Part shown: one piece after another, positions 25,133 through 33,342 of the stretch
Numbering within the stretch: position 1 is the stretch's first letter
How the letters are laid out: each line of letters starts with the position of its first letter
NCBI RefSeq assembly: GCF_013155335.1
Contig: NZ_JABJQZ010000005.1
Location: 310,001-374,000, forward strand
DNA from: Nocardioides sp. zg-1230
GTDB taxonomy: Bacteria; Actinomycetota; Actinomycetes; Propionibacteriales; Nocardioidaceae
Length of the DNA: 64,000 nt
Reading direction: 5' to 3'
Made by a program: the position numbers and the translations under genes
Notes under the pieces: model-generated
What the model saw: the letters and a program-made list of their open reading frames with translations, nothing else
The model's database searches: none
Told to the model about the DNA's origin: nothing

Positions 25133-25819
25133 ATGAGGCTGCGCGTGGTCTTCGCTGACGACAACTACCTGGTGCGCCAGGGCACAGCCGCCTTGTTGGC
25201 CACGTCGGACCAGGTCGAGCTCGTCGACACCGTCGCCGACCCGTCCTCGTTGATGGCCTCGGTCGATCAGCACCAGCCGGACGCCGTGCTGACGGACATC
25301 CGCATGCCCCCTTCGTTCACCACCGAGGGCATCGAGGCCGCTCGACAGATCCGTGCGAGGCATCCCGGGGTCGGCGTCGTCGTCCTGTCGCAGTACGTCG
25401 AGGCGGACTACGCCTTCGAGCTGCTCAAGGACGGCGTCGCAGGGCTGGGCTACTTGCTGAAGGAGAGGGTGTCTGAGGTCGCGGAGCTCGTCCGGGCCCT
25501 GTACGAGGTGTCTCGCGGCGGGTCTGCGCTCGACCCGAAGGTGGTCGAGGGATTGCTCCAGCGCAGCACGTGCCAGTCCTCCTCTCCGCTGCTCGGGCTC
25601 ACAGAGCGGGAGTCAGAAGTCCTCCAGCAGATGGCCATGGGGCGGAGCAACTCCGCGATCGCCACGACGCTCTTCATGAGCGAGCGCGCGGTGGAGAAGC
25701 ACATCACGGCGGTCTTCCAGAAGCTCCAGCTGAGCGAGGAGTCCGAGGTGAACCGCCGTGTGACCGCGGTGCTGACGTACCTCGAGGCGGGCGGCACCAC
25801 CGGCCCTCCGAGGACGTGA
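25133..25819 (+). CDS. NarL/FixJ-type response regulator
   Basis: A 228-aa two-domain regulator. The receiver domain has the acidic pair Asp9-Asp10, the phospho-acceptor Asp55 in LTDIRMPP and Lys110 in YLLKERVSE. The LuxR-type HTH (about residues 152-215) contains LTERESEVLQQMAMGRSNSAIATTL. No kinase gene is adjacent on this side; the best partner is the histidine kinase at 29407, beyond the ABC transporter that it may control. It ends at a strong terminator shared with the convergent permease gene. Confidence 0.92.
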   Translation: MRLRVVFADDNYLVRQGTAALLATSDQVELVDTVADPSSLMASVDQHQPDAVLTDIRMPPSFTTEGIEAARQIRARHPGVGVVVLSQYVEADYAFELLKDGVAGLGYLLKERVSEVAELVRALYEVSRGGSALDPKVVEGLLQRSTCQSSSPLLGLTERESEVLQQMAMGRSNSAIATTLFMSERAVEKHITAVFQKLQLSEESEVNRRVTAVLTYLEAGGTTGPPRT

Positions 25820-25822
25820 CGA

Positions 25823-25852
25823 GGGCCCTCCCGGCATCAGCCGGGAGGGCCC
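25823..25852. terminator. Bidirectional terminator, 13-bp perfect stem
   Basis: GGGCCCTCCCGGC and GCCGGGAGGGCCC pair around the tetraloop ATCA. It lies between the ends of the convergent response-regulator and permease genes and would serve both. Confidence 0.85.
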
Positions 25853-25863
25853 CCGCGTCCGGC

Positions 25864-28401
25864 TCAGTCGCTGACGACCGCCCGGAGCACATCCACGTCG
25901 GACGCCCTGCGAGCCGGCCCGATCGCCGCGAGCACCCCGGCCAGACCGGCTGCCACGACATAGAGGGCGAGCTGGGGAACCGGCACGGCGATCTGGTCGA
26001 TCCCCATGTCGGCCAGGGCCCGGCTCAGCGACAGGCCGAGGCCGATGCCGAGCACGGCGCCGAGCAGCGCTCCGATGGCGGAGATCACCACCGACTCCCA
26101 GCGAACCATGGCCCGCACCTGTCCCCGCGTCATGCCGACCGCTCGCAGCAGTCCCAGCTCGCGGGTGCGCTCGAAGACCGACAGCGCCAGGGTGTTGACG
26201 ATGCCCAGAAGAGCGATCACGACCGCCAGCAGGAGCAGCACCGTCACGAACCCGACGAGCTGGTCGATGAGACCACCCATCGCGCCCTGGAACTCCTCTT
26301 GGTCCATCACGGTCGCGTCGGGTTGTTCGGCCAGAGCCTCGGCGATGCGGTCGTGGACCGCGGTCACGTCCTCGCCGTCCGCGACGAGCACCATGGCGGT
26401 GCCCTCGAGGCGGTCGGGGAAGTACGCGGTGTGTGCGGACCCGGTGATCACGTAGTCGGTGTTGACGAACCCCTCGCCGTCGTAGATCCCCTCCACCCGC
26501 AGCTTCGCGCTCCGCTCGCCGGGGAACGCGCCGCGGATCGTGTCTCCGACCTCCCAGCCCTGGGTAGCGGCGAGGTCCTCCTTGACGAGCACGCCGGTGT
26601 CCGTCAGGTCCACGGCTCTGCCTTCCACCATGCCCATCTCGAGAGCGCTCTCGACCGTCCCGGGGTCGACGGAGGTGAACTGCCCTTCCTTGCCCTCGAA
26701 GAGTCCCGCGCCGAAGGATGTGGGCGACACGAGGTCGACGCCGTCGACGGCTCGCACCAGGTGCACGACCTCGGGGCTGTACCCGGGGGCGTCGTTGGTC
26801 GGCGTCAGGACGTACAGGTCCGCCTTGGTGGAGTTGGCGAGGACGTCAGTGAACGACGCCTTCAACGACGCGGCGAAGACTGCGACGGTCACCACCATGG
26901 TCAGGCCGATCACCAGGGCCATCGCGGTGGAGGCGGTGCGCTTGGGATTGCGCATCGCGTTCTGGCGGGCCAGGTCGCCCGCCAGGCCGCGCATGCGGAG
27001 GGGCCAGCCCACGGCCGCGGCGAGGGATCGCATGAAGAGGGGCGCCAAGGTCGTGATGCCCAGGACCGCTCCGACCACGCCGACCCCGATGAAGGCGGGG
27101 TGGGCCGGCCCGAACAGCGCCAGCAGCAGCCCCACCACGCCGCCGGTCGTCAGCACGGCGCCGATGCCCAGCCGCACCATCGAGAACCGCGGCGCAGCGG
27201 GAACGGCGTCCCGCAGTGCTTCGACAGGAAGCACCTTGGTCGCCCGGCGCGCGGGCGTCACGGCTGACACCACGGTGATGACGGTCCCGACGACGAGACC
27301 GGCCAGAATCGTGACGGGGCGGACCTCCAGGGGGGCCGTGGGCAACGAGAACCCGAGACCCTCCATCAGACCGGTGAGGGCCCGCGCCATCCCGACCCCG
27401 AGGGCGATGCCCGCCATGGAAGCGACGAGGCCCAGGAGGACCGCCTCCCCCAGGATGGTGCGCATCACCTGTTGCCGGGTCGCGCCGATGGCACGGAAGA
27501 GCGCGAGCTCCCGCGTGCGCTGCGCGACCTGCATGGAGAACGTGTTCCAGATGATGAAGGACCCCACGAAGAGCGCGATGCCGGCGAAGGCCATCAACGC
27601 GTAGGTGAAGAACCCGAGGCCCTCCTTGGCCGACTCCGAGCGCTCCTCGGCGACGGCGGCACCGGTCACCGCCTCGACTCCCTGGGGGAGCGCCTCGCCG
27701 ATCCGGCGCGCGAGCTCGTCGTCGGAGACGTGGTCGGCGGCCGCGGCGACGATGGTGTCGAAGGTCCCGTCGTGGCCCATGAGCCTCTGCGCGGTCGCGG
27801 ACTCGAAGTAGGCGACCGACGAGCCGCCGAGGTCGTCGGCGTCGCCGTAGCCCACGATGCCGACGACCGTGAACGTCTGTGCGGGTCCCCGGAACATGAT
27901 GCGCACCTGCGACCCGATGCCGAGGTCGCCCTCGGCCGCGGAGGTGGCGTCGATGGCCACCTCGTCGGGGGCCTCAGGGGCGCGACCGTCGCGAAGCTCG
28001 CTGACGCCGCGCAGCTCGACGCTCTCGGCCAGGTTGGTGCCGATGGCCGGTGCGCCGCTGGGCTGCATCGGCTTGCCGTCGGAGTCGGTGAGGAGCGCGT
28101 AGCCCTCCACCCGGCCCTCGGCGGTGGCGACGCCGTCGACCTGACCCACGTCCTCGACGAGCGACGCGCGCACGGGACGCCGATTGGCCCCGGCGTCCGG
28201 CTGCTTCTCGTCCACGTCGCTGCGGATGATGGTGTCCGTCCCCGAGCTGGCGCTGGCGAAGAGATCGTCGAACGCAGTCTGCATGCTGTGGCTCAGCATC
28301 AACGTGCCTGCCAGGAAGGCCACCCCCAGGGCGATCGAGGCGGCGGTGAGGAGCAGCCGGAGCTTGTGCGCCAGCATCCCCTTGATCGTTGCAGTCAACA
28401 T
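25864..28401 (-). CDS. FtsX/MacB-type ABC transporter permease
   Basis: An 845-aa membrane protein with two FtsX-like units. Helix 1 is at about residues 15-40 (LLLTAASIALGVAFLAGTLML), then an extracytoplasmic domain to about 270. Three helices lie near 275-400 (FGFTYALMAFAGIALFVGSF-like region, with the family motif ELALFRAIGATRQQV). A linker with further helices (about 420-500), a second extracytoplasmic domain and a final set of three helices (RELGLLRAVGMTRGQV) complete it. Such permeases work with a separate ATPase in lipoprotein release, antibiotic export or peptide resistance. The ATPase gene ends 3 nt before its start, so the two form one operon. Confidence 0.93.
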   Translation of the reverse strand: MLTATIKGMLAHKLRLLLTAASIALGVAFLAGTLMLSHSMQTAFDDLFASASSGTDTIIRSDVDEKQPDAGANRRPVRASLVEDVGQVDGVATAEGRVEGYALLTDSDGKPMQPSGAPAIGTNLAESVELRGVSELRDGRAPEAPDEVAIDATSAAEGDLGIGSQVRIMFRGPAQTFTVVGIVGYGDADDLGGSSVAYFESATAQRLMGHDGTFDTIVAAAADHVSDDELARRIGEALPQGVEAVTGAAVAEERSESAKEGLGFFTYALMAFAGIALFVGSFIIWNTFSMQVAQRTRELALFRAIGATRQQVMRTILGEAVLLGLVASMAGIALGVGMARALTGLMEGLGFSLPTAPLEVRPVTILAGLVVGTVITVVSAVTPARRATKVLPVEALRDAVPAAPRFSMVRLGIGAVLTTGGVVGLLLALFGPAHPAFIGVGVVGAVLGITTLAPLFMRSLAAAVGWPLRMRGLAGDLARQNAMRNPKRTASTAMALVIGLTMVVTVAVFAASLKASFTDVLANSTKADLYVLTPTNDAPGYSPEVVHLVRAVDGVDLVSPTSFGAGLFEGKEGQFTSVDPGTVESALEMGMVEGRAVDLTDTGVLVKEDLAATQGWEVGDTIRGAFPGERSAKLRVEGIYDGEGFVNTDYVITGSAHTAYFPDRLEGTAMVLVADGEDVTAVHDRIAEALAEQPDATVMDQEEFQGAMGGLIDQLVGFVTVLLLLAVVIALLGIVNTLALSVFERTRELGLLRAVGMTRGQVRAMVRWESVVISAIGALLGAVLGIGLGLSLSRALADMGIDQIAVPVPQLALYVVAAGLAGVLAAIGPARRASDVDVLRAVVSD

Positions 28402-28404
28402 GGT

Positions 28405-29178
28405 TCAAGCTCCTAGCTTCTTCATGTACTCGAGGACCTCGTCAGAGGTGGGGTGATGCATCTCGTCGACGATGTCGCCGTCGCTGAGGAAGAGGACCCG
28501 GTCCGCGTGCGCGGCGGCGGCCGGGTCGTGGGTGACCATGACGACGGTCTGGTCCATCTCGCGGACGGCGTGCTGCAGGAAGCGCAGCAGCTCCTCGCCG
28601 GATCGTGAGTCGAGCGCGCCGGTGGGCTCGTCGGCGAAGACGATGTCCGGCTTGCCGGCGAGGGCCCGTGCCGCGGCTACTCGTTGCTGCTGCCCGCCCG
28701 AGAGCTCGGAGGGCCGGTGCGAGAGACGCCCGCCGAGCCCGACGGTCTCGACGATCGACTGCACCCAGAGCGGGTCCGGTCGCCGGCCCGCGATCTTCGA
28801 CGGCAGTGCGATGTTCTCGGCTGCGGTCAGCGTCGGCAGCAGGTTGAACGCTTGGAAGATGAACCCGATCCGGTCCCGCCGCAGCAGGGTCAGCTGCTTG
28901 TCGCTCATGGCGGTGACGTCCGCGTCACCGATGAAGATCTCCCCGCTCGTGGGACGGTCGAGTCCCGCGAGCACGTGCAGAAGGGTGGACTTGCCGGAGC
29001 CTGAGGGTCCCATGATCGCGGTGAACCGTCCGGCCTCGATCGTGACGTCGACGTTGTCGAGCGCCAGGACGCCTGCGTCCCCCGCGCCGTAGGATTTCGT
29101 GACGCCGACGGCACGTGCGGCCGCCATCGTCCTCGGGCCCGCGGTCGTGGTCGTGGTCGTGGTCGTGGTGCTTGTCAT
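28405..29178 (-). CDS. ABC transporter ATPase (MacB/LolD type) with poly-Thr N-terminus
   Basis: Powers the adjacent FtsX-type permease. The 257-aa protein has Walker A GPSGSGKST near residues 57-65, Q-loop IFQAFNLLP, signature LSGGQQQRVAAARAL, Walker B DIVFADEPTGALD and switch His in MVTHDP. It begins MTSTTTTTTTTTAGP: the Thr run comes from four tandem GGTCGT units (29143-29166 on the plus strand). The start has AGGAG 7 nt upstream. It is divergent from the histidine kinase across 228 nt with direct repeats. Confidence 0.95.
   Translation of the reverse strand: MTSTTTTTTTTTAGPRTMAAARAVGVTKSYGAGDAGVLALDNVDVTIEAGRFTAIMGPSGSGKSTLLHVLAGLDRPTSGEIFIGDADVTAMSDKQLTLLRRDRIGFIFQAFNLLPTLTAAENIALPSKIAGRRPDPLWVQSIVETVGLGGRLSHRPSELSGGQQQRVAAARALAGKPDIVFADEPTGALDSRSGEELLRFLQHAVREMDQTVVMVTHDPAAAAHADRVLFLSDGDIVDEMHHPTSDEVLEYMKKLGA
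29143..29166. repeat. Four tandem GGTCGT units in the ABC ATPase start region
   Basis: Perfect hexamer repeats encode most of the N-terminal threonine run. Because the unit is 6 nt, gain or loss of units keeps the frame and would only change the length of the Thr run close to the start codon. Confidence 0.8.
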
Positions 29179-29204
29179 TGTTCTTCTCCTGGGTCAAGGC
29201 GACC

Positions 29205-29326
29205 GGTCACCCGACCGGCTCTCCTCAATTGCAGGCGCTGTCGAGGGCCTGGAGGAGGGGGCCGTGCGCATTCCGGTGAGGGTCCACCGCATGACCCGCG
29301 CGCGGCCCCGCCGCGGTCACCCGACC
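29205..29326. promoter_or_regulatory. Direct 12-bp repeats between the ABC ATPase and kinase genes
   Basis: GGTCACCCGACC occurs exactly at 29205-29216 and 29315-29326. A related TGACCCGACC is at 29371-29380, just before the kinase gene. The spacing of 110 nt is close to a whole number of helical turns. They are candidate sites for a regulator acting on this divergent promoter region. Confidence 0.35.
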
Positions 29327-29406
29327 CCTCGACGTGCGGCTGACCCACCCCTGCCGGGCGGTCACGCGCCTGACCCGACCGGGCCGGGGAGGGCGACACT
29401 TGACCC

Positions 29407-30729
29407 ATGGGCAACTTGGGCACGCTGAGCGCTGTCGCCCGGCGCGGCGACTCGCTCGCCGGTTGGGCCGCCGCAGCCGTCCTGACCGTGGCGGTCTACG
29501 TGGTGATGGTCGTGGTCGGCGGACAGCTGGTGGGGCGCACCGGCACGCCCGACCTCGCCCTCTCCGTCCTGGCGACCTTGGTGGTCGCGGGCGTGCTGGA
29601 GCCGGTCCGGGCCCGTGCACAAGCGTATGCCGCCCGACGCCTGAGCCCTGCGTCCTCCTCCCCCTACGACCTCTTGGCCGACTTTCCCCGGCAGCTGGCC
29701 GCTCCGGGGAGCCATCGACAGGCGCCCGCGGTCATCGCGCGGATGCTTGCGACCGGCCTCGGCGTGCAGTGGGCCCAGGTGTGGGTCCTGACGGGGGACC
29801 GGCTGAGTCTGGTCGCCACCTATCCCCGGGGCGACGGGCAGGACGAGCCTCCGCCCTCGCTCTACGACAACCACCCGCACGGCGTCGTGCGCTCGGTCAC
29901 CGTGGCGCACGCCCAACGGCCACTGGGCGTCCTGCGGGTGCGGGAGGACCCGTCCCGTCCCATGACTCCGGTCGAGGAGCGACTGCTGGGCGGCCTGGCC
30001 GCCCAGGCGGGAATGGTCCTGGAGACCGCGCAGCTGCGGGAGGAGCTCTCCCTGCGGCTGGAGGAGCTGAGCAGTCGGGAGCTCCAGCTGCGTCGGACCC
30101 GCGAACGGCTCGTGACAGCTCAGGACAGGGAGCGTCGTCAGCTCGAGCGGGACATCCATGACGGGGCGCAGCAGCAGCTGGTGGCCATCGCCATCAACCT
30201 GAAGCTCGCCGGAGCGCTGCTCGAAACCGACACCGCCCAGGCATACCGAGTCCTCGAGGAGCAGGCGGACGCCGCCGCCGACGCCGTGCGCAATCTCTCC
30301 GACCTGTCCGCCGGTCTCCTGCCCGAGTCCTTGGGGCGAGAGGGGTTGGCGGGCGCCGTACGAGCGGCGACGGCGAACAATCCGGTGCCGGTGCAGGTGC
30401 ACCCCTCGTCCCTCGAGCGGCTGGCGCCGGCCGTCGAGGCGACCCTGTACTTCTGCGTGCTGGAGGCGGTCCAGAACGCGACGAAGCACGCGGACGCCCG
30501 TCGCATCGACGTCCGGCTGGTCGCGGAGCACGCGCGGACCACCGTCGAGGTCCACGACGACGGTCGAGGGATTGCCCCCGCCCGGCCGGATGGCAGTGGC
30601 CTGGCGAACCTGCGGGAGCGGGTCACCGCTCTGGGCGGAGAGCTCACCGTCGACGGGACGGGCGGTGAGGGGACCACGGTCCGAGTGACCCTCCCGCACG
30701 TCGCGCCGGCAGAGCGCGGGGTGGCGTGA
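29407..30729 (+). CDS. Histidine kinase (HisKA_3 type) with GAF-like region
   Basis: A 440-aa sensor with two hydrophobic helices at about residues 22-40 and 48-66, a GAF-like region (about 90-210), a coiled linker, and a NarL-partner type kinase core. The phospho-acceptor is His251 in ERDIHDGAQQQL. The ATPase domain has the N box with Asn357 (AVQNATKHA), a G1 box DDGRGIAP and a G2-like GSGLANLRERV. All catalytic motifs are intact. The stop codon lies 1 nt before the pseudokinase start, so they are co-translated. The likely target is the regulator at 25133. Confidence 0.92.
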   Translation: MGNLGTLSAVARRGDSLAGWAAAAVLTVAVYVVMVVVGGQLVGRTGTPDLALSVLATLVVAGVLEPVRARAQAYAARRLSPASSSPYDLLADFPRQLAAPGSHRQAPAVIARMLATGLGVQWAQVWVLTGDRLSLVATYPRGDGQDEPPPSLYDNHPHGVVRSVTVAHAQRPLGVLRVREDPSRPMTPVEERLLGGLAAQAGMVLETAQLREELSLRLEELSSRELQLRRTRERLVTAQDRERRQLERDIHDGAQQQLVAIAINLKLAGALLETDTAQAYRVLEEQADAAADAVRNLSDLSAGLLPESLGREGLAGAVRAATANNPVPVQVHPSSLERLAPAVEATLYFCVLEAVQNATKHADARRIDVRLVAEHARTTVEVHDDGRGIAPARPDGSGLANLRERVTALGGELTVDGTGGEGTTVRVTLPHVAPAERGVA

Positions 30730-30730
30730 C

Positions 30731-32764
30731 ATGCGGGCACGACTGGCGAGAGGTCTGTTCGGCCTGACCCTGCTGGTGAGCGTGGTCCACGTCTTGCTCC
30801 TCGCTTCGTCCGAGCGTTCGATGTTCCACACGGACGTGATCAGCGACGGCTTCCCGCTCGTCACACTGGGCGCCATCGCCGGAGCGGGGGTGGGCGCCGT
30901 CATCGTCTCCCGCTACCCCGGACACGTCATCGGTTGGCTGCTGGTGGTGGGACAGCTCGTCAGCGAGCTCGGCCTGATGCTGCGCGCCTACGGCCACAAC
31001 GTCCTGGCCGGTGAGCTCGGCAGCGCACCGGGGGGAGAGGTCGCGAACTGGCTCTCCCTCCAAGCCGGGGGACTCTTCGTCGTCGCGCTCCTCACGATCC
31101 TCTTCCTGCTGGCGCCGGACGGTCAGCCGACCTCCCGCTGGTCGCGCCGCGCCGTGGCCCTTCCTCTCCTGGGCCTGGCGATCAACACGCTGGCCATCTG
31201 CACGGTCCCGCCGAGCCGGCTCGACGCCGACGCCCAGCTCGAGAGCCACCCCGGCCGCCTGCTGGAGGTGGCGCTGGTCGCGGCGTTCCTCCTCGTCAGT
31301 GCCGGGGCGGTGGCCGCCGCCGTGCTGCTGTTCCGCCGGCTCCGACGCGCCACCGGCGACGAACGGGCCCAGCTTCGCTGGGTGGCCGTGGCTGCGATCG
31401 TCCTGGCCTTCGGAGTCGTGGTCAACGTCGGTCTCGCCGCGCTCCCCACTTCCGTCTGGTTCCAGCCGTTGCCGGTCATGGTCGGCTACCTCTCCATCCC
31501 GTTCTTCCTGGGCATCGCGATCCTGCGTTACCGGCTCTACGAGATCGACGTGTTCCTCAACCGCGCCATCGTCATGGGCGTGCTCACCGGGATCGTCACG
31601 GTCGGCTACGTAGGGCTGGTCGTGGCGATCGGCCGGGTCTTCCCGATGACCGACGGGAAGGTGTGGCCCTCGATCCTCGCGACCGCGCTGGTGGCCGTCG
31701 CCGCCCAACCCTTGCGGGCCCGCGTCGGGCGGATGGCCGGCCGGATCGTGTACGGCGCGCGGGCTGCGCCGTACCTGGAGCTCGCGAGCTTCAGCAGCCG
31801 TCTGCAGGAGGCGCCCAGCACCCAGGAGCTGCTCCGCCGGGTGAGCGAGGCCGTCGGCGACGCGGTCGGTGCCCGCAGCACCACGATCCGCGCCGAGGTC
31901 CCGGGAGGGCCTGCCAGTCTGGTGACCTGGCCGGAGCACGTCACCGGTGCCTCCGGGCCGGCCTCCACCTTGCCAGTCATCGAGCAGGGCGAGCGACTCG
32001 GGGAGCTGACGGTGACGATGCCTCCCGGAAGATCGCTGCGGGCCGATGACCAGCGTCTGCTCGCCGACTTCGCGGTGCAGCTGGGACGCGCCTTCCGCAA
32101 CATCAGCCTCGAGTCGGCTCTGGCCCAGCGTTTGAAGGACCTGCGCGCCAGCATGGAAGACCTCGAAGCCTCCTCCCGACGTCTCGACCTCGCCCAGGAG
32201 CTCGAGCGACAACGGTTCGAGTCCGACCTCGCCGAGAACGTCGTACCGCACCTGCGCGTGGTGGAGGGGCAGGTCAGGGAGATCCTGGCCGCGGGCCCCC
32301 CAGACGCCACTACACGGCATCGCTTGGACGGGCTGCACCGGGAGGTGCAGGTCGCCCTCGAGGCGCTGCGTACTCTGACGCGGGGCGTATTTCCTGCGCA
32401 GCTTGCCCGTCTGGGGCTGTCGGCGGCGCTCACCGGGCTGCTCTCGCGGACGGGGATGGGCACGCTCGTGGGTGACCTACAGCCCGGACGTCGGTTCGAA
32501 CCCGCGATCGAGAGCGCCGCCTACTTCTGCGTCGCGGAGGTCCTGCGCGTCGTCGGCTCCGGCATCGAGGTGCGCATCGAGGAGGGTGAGCAACGCCTCT
32601 CGCTGACGATCCGGGCGTCCACACCGGCCCCGGAGCCGCAGAGGCTGCTGCACCTGAGCGACCGCGCGGCGGCGCTGTCCGGACAGCTGACACTGCCACG
32701 CGAGGGTGGGCAGACCGTCGTGTCCTTGGACCTGCCCGTGACCCTGCCGATGCCCACCCCGTGA
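30731..32764 (+). CDS. Pseudo-histidine kinase with eight- or nine-helix membrane domain
   Basis: A 677-aa protein that keeps the build of a HisKA_3 kinase but not its chemistry. Residues 1-340 form a large membrane domain. A GAF-like region (about 350-460) and a coiled linker follow. At the dimerisation helix the sequence is FESDLAENVVPHL: Ala501 stands where the intact neighbour has its phospho-histidine. In the ATPase domain the N-box Asn is Val607 (VAEVLRVVGS) and the G1 box DDGRG is absent (RASTPAPEP). It therefore cannot be expected to bind ATP or phosphorylate itself. It is co-translated with the intact kinase and convergent with a receiver-only protein; it may sense a signal and control the active kinase by heterodimer formation. 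Confidence 0.85.
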   Translation: MRARLARGLFGLTLLVSVVHVLLLASSERSMFHTDVISDGFPLVTLGAIAGAGVGAVIVSRYPGHVIGWLLVVGQLVSELGLMLRAYGHNVLAGELGSAPGGEVANWLSLQAGGLFVVALLTILFLLAPDGQPTSRWSRRAVALPLLGLAINTLAICTVPPSRLDADAQLESHPGRLLEVALVAAFLLVSAGAVAAAVLLFRRLRRATGDERAQLRWVAVAAIVLAFGVVVNVGLAALPTSVWFQPLPVMVGYLSIPFFLGIAILRYRLYEIDVFLNRAIVMGVLTGIVTVGYVGLVVAIGRVFPMTDGKVWPSILATALVAVAAQPLRARVGRMAGRIVYGARAAPYLELASFSSRLQEAPSTQELLRRVSEAVGDAVGARSTTIRAEVPGGPASLVTWPEHVTGASGPASTLPVIEQGERLGELTVTMPPGRSLRADDQRLLADFAVQLGRAFRNISLESALAQRLKDLRASMEDLEASSRRLDLAQELERQRFESDLAENVVPHLRVVEGQVREILAAGPPDATTRHRLDGLHREVQVALEALRTLTRGVFPAQLARLGLSAALTGLLSRTGMGTLVGDLQPGRRFEPAIESAAYFCVAEVLRVVGSGIEVRIEEGEQRLSLTIRASTPAPEPQRLLHLSDRAAALSGQLTLPREGGQTVVSLDLPVTLPMPTP

Positions 32765-32765
32765 C

Positions 32766-33137
32766 TCAGCCGGCTGACTCGCGCCAGACCTGGCGCAGCC
32801 GGGCAGAATCGAAGTCGGCCTTGGCGAGGTAGGCGTGCGCCCCACACTCGAGGGGGTCAGCGCCCAGCTCGGTCAGCTCGTAGGTGGAGAGCAGGACGAC
32901 GACGGGCGACGGCTCCAGCTGCTTGATCCGGCGCGTCGCCTCCAGCCCGTCGATGCCGGGAAGGTTGACGTCCATGAGCACGAGGTCCGGACGGTGACGG
33001 AGCACGGAGGTCAAGGACTGCTCGCCGTCGCTGGCGTAGCCGACCAGCTCGAAACCTTGGCTGGCGTCGACGACCGCTCCGGCGGCGCGGCGGAACGGCT
33101 CCTGGTCGTCGACGACCACCACGCGCACGTCCGCCAT
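32766..33137 (-). CDS. Receiver-only response regulator (CheY-like)
   Basis: A 123-aa single-domain regulator without an output domain. It has the acidic pair Asp10-Asp11, phospho-acceptor Asp56 in LMDVNLPG, Ser84/Thr85 and Lys106 in AYLAKADFD, so it should accept phosphate. The start MADVRVV has AGGAGG 6 nt upstream; longer in-frame versions are not supported. It ends 1 nt from the pseudokinase gene in the opposite direction. Without a DNA-binding domain it may act as a phosphate sink or a protein-binding switch. Confidence 0.88.
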   Translation of the reverse strand: MADVRVVVVDDQEPFRRAAGAVVDASQGFELVGYASDGEQSLTSVLRHRPDLVLMDVNLPGIDGLEATRRIKQLEPSPVVVLLSTYELTELGADPLECGAHAYLAKADFDSARLRQVWRESAG

Positions 33138-33288
33138 CCTGAACCTCCTGCTCACAGCCTGCCGGATCCTGCGGCGCGCGCGCAGGGTGGTTCCCGCACG
33201 ACGTCCGGGCGGGTTCCCACCCGATGACGTGCGGACCGCGCCTGGAGCGTGAGCGGTCAGCCCGGTCCCTCCGAGCGGCCGCGACACC

Positions 33289-33294
33289 TAGCGT
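33289..33294 (+). promoter_or_regulatory. Probable promoter of the hydrolase gene (TAGCGT)
   Basis: A TAnnnT box about 50 nt before the ATG. It predicts a 5' leader of about 42 nt that contains the AGGAG ribosome site, unlike the leaderless genes of this window. Confidence 0.4.
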
Positions 33295-33342
33295 CGATGG
33301 CGAGCCAGGACCGTCCCGGCTCACTCGATGCAGGAGAAACCG

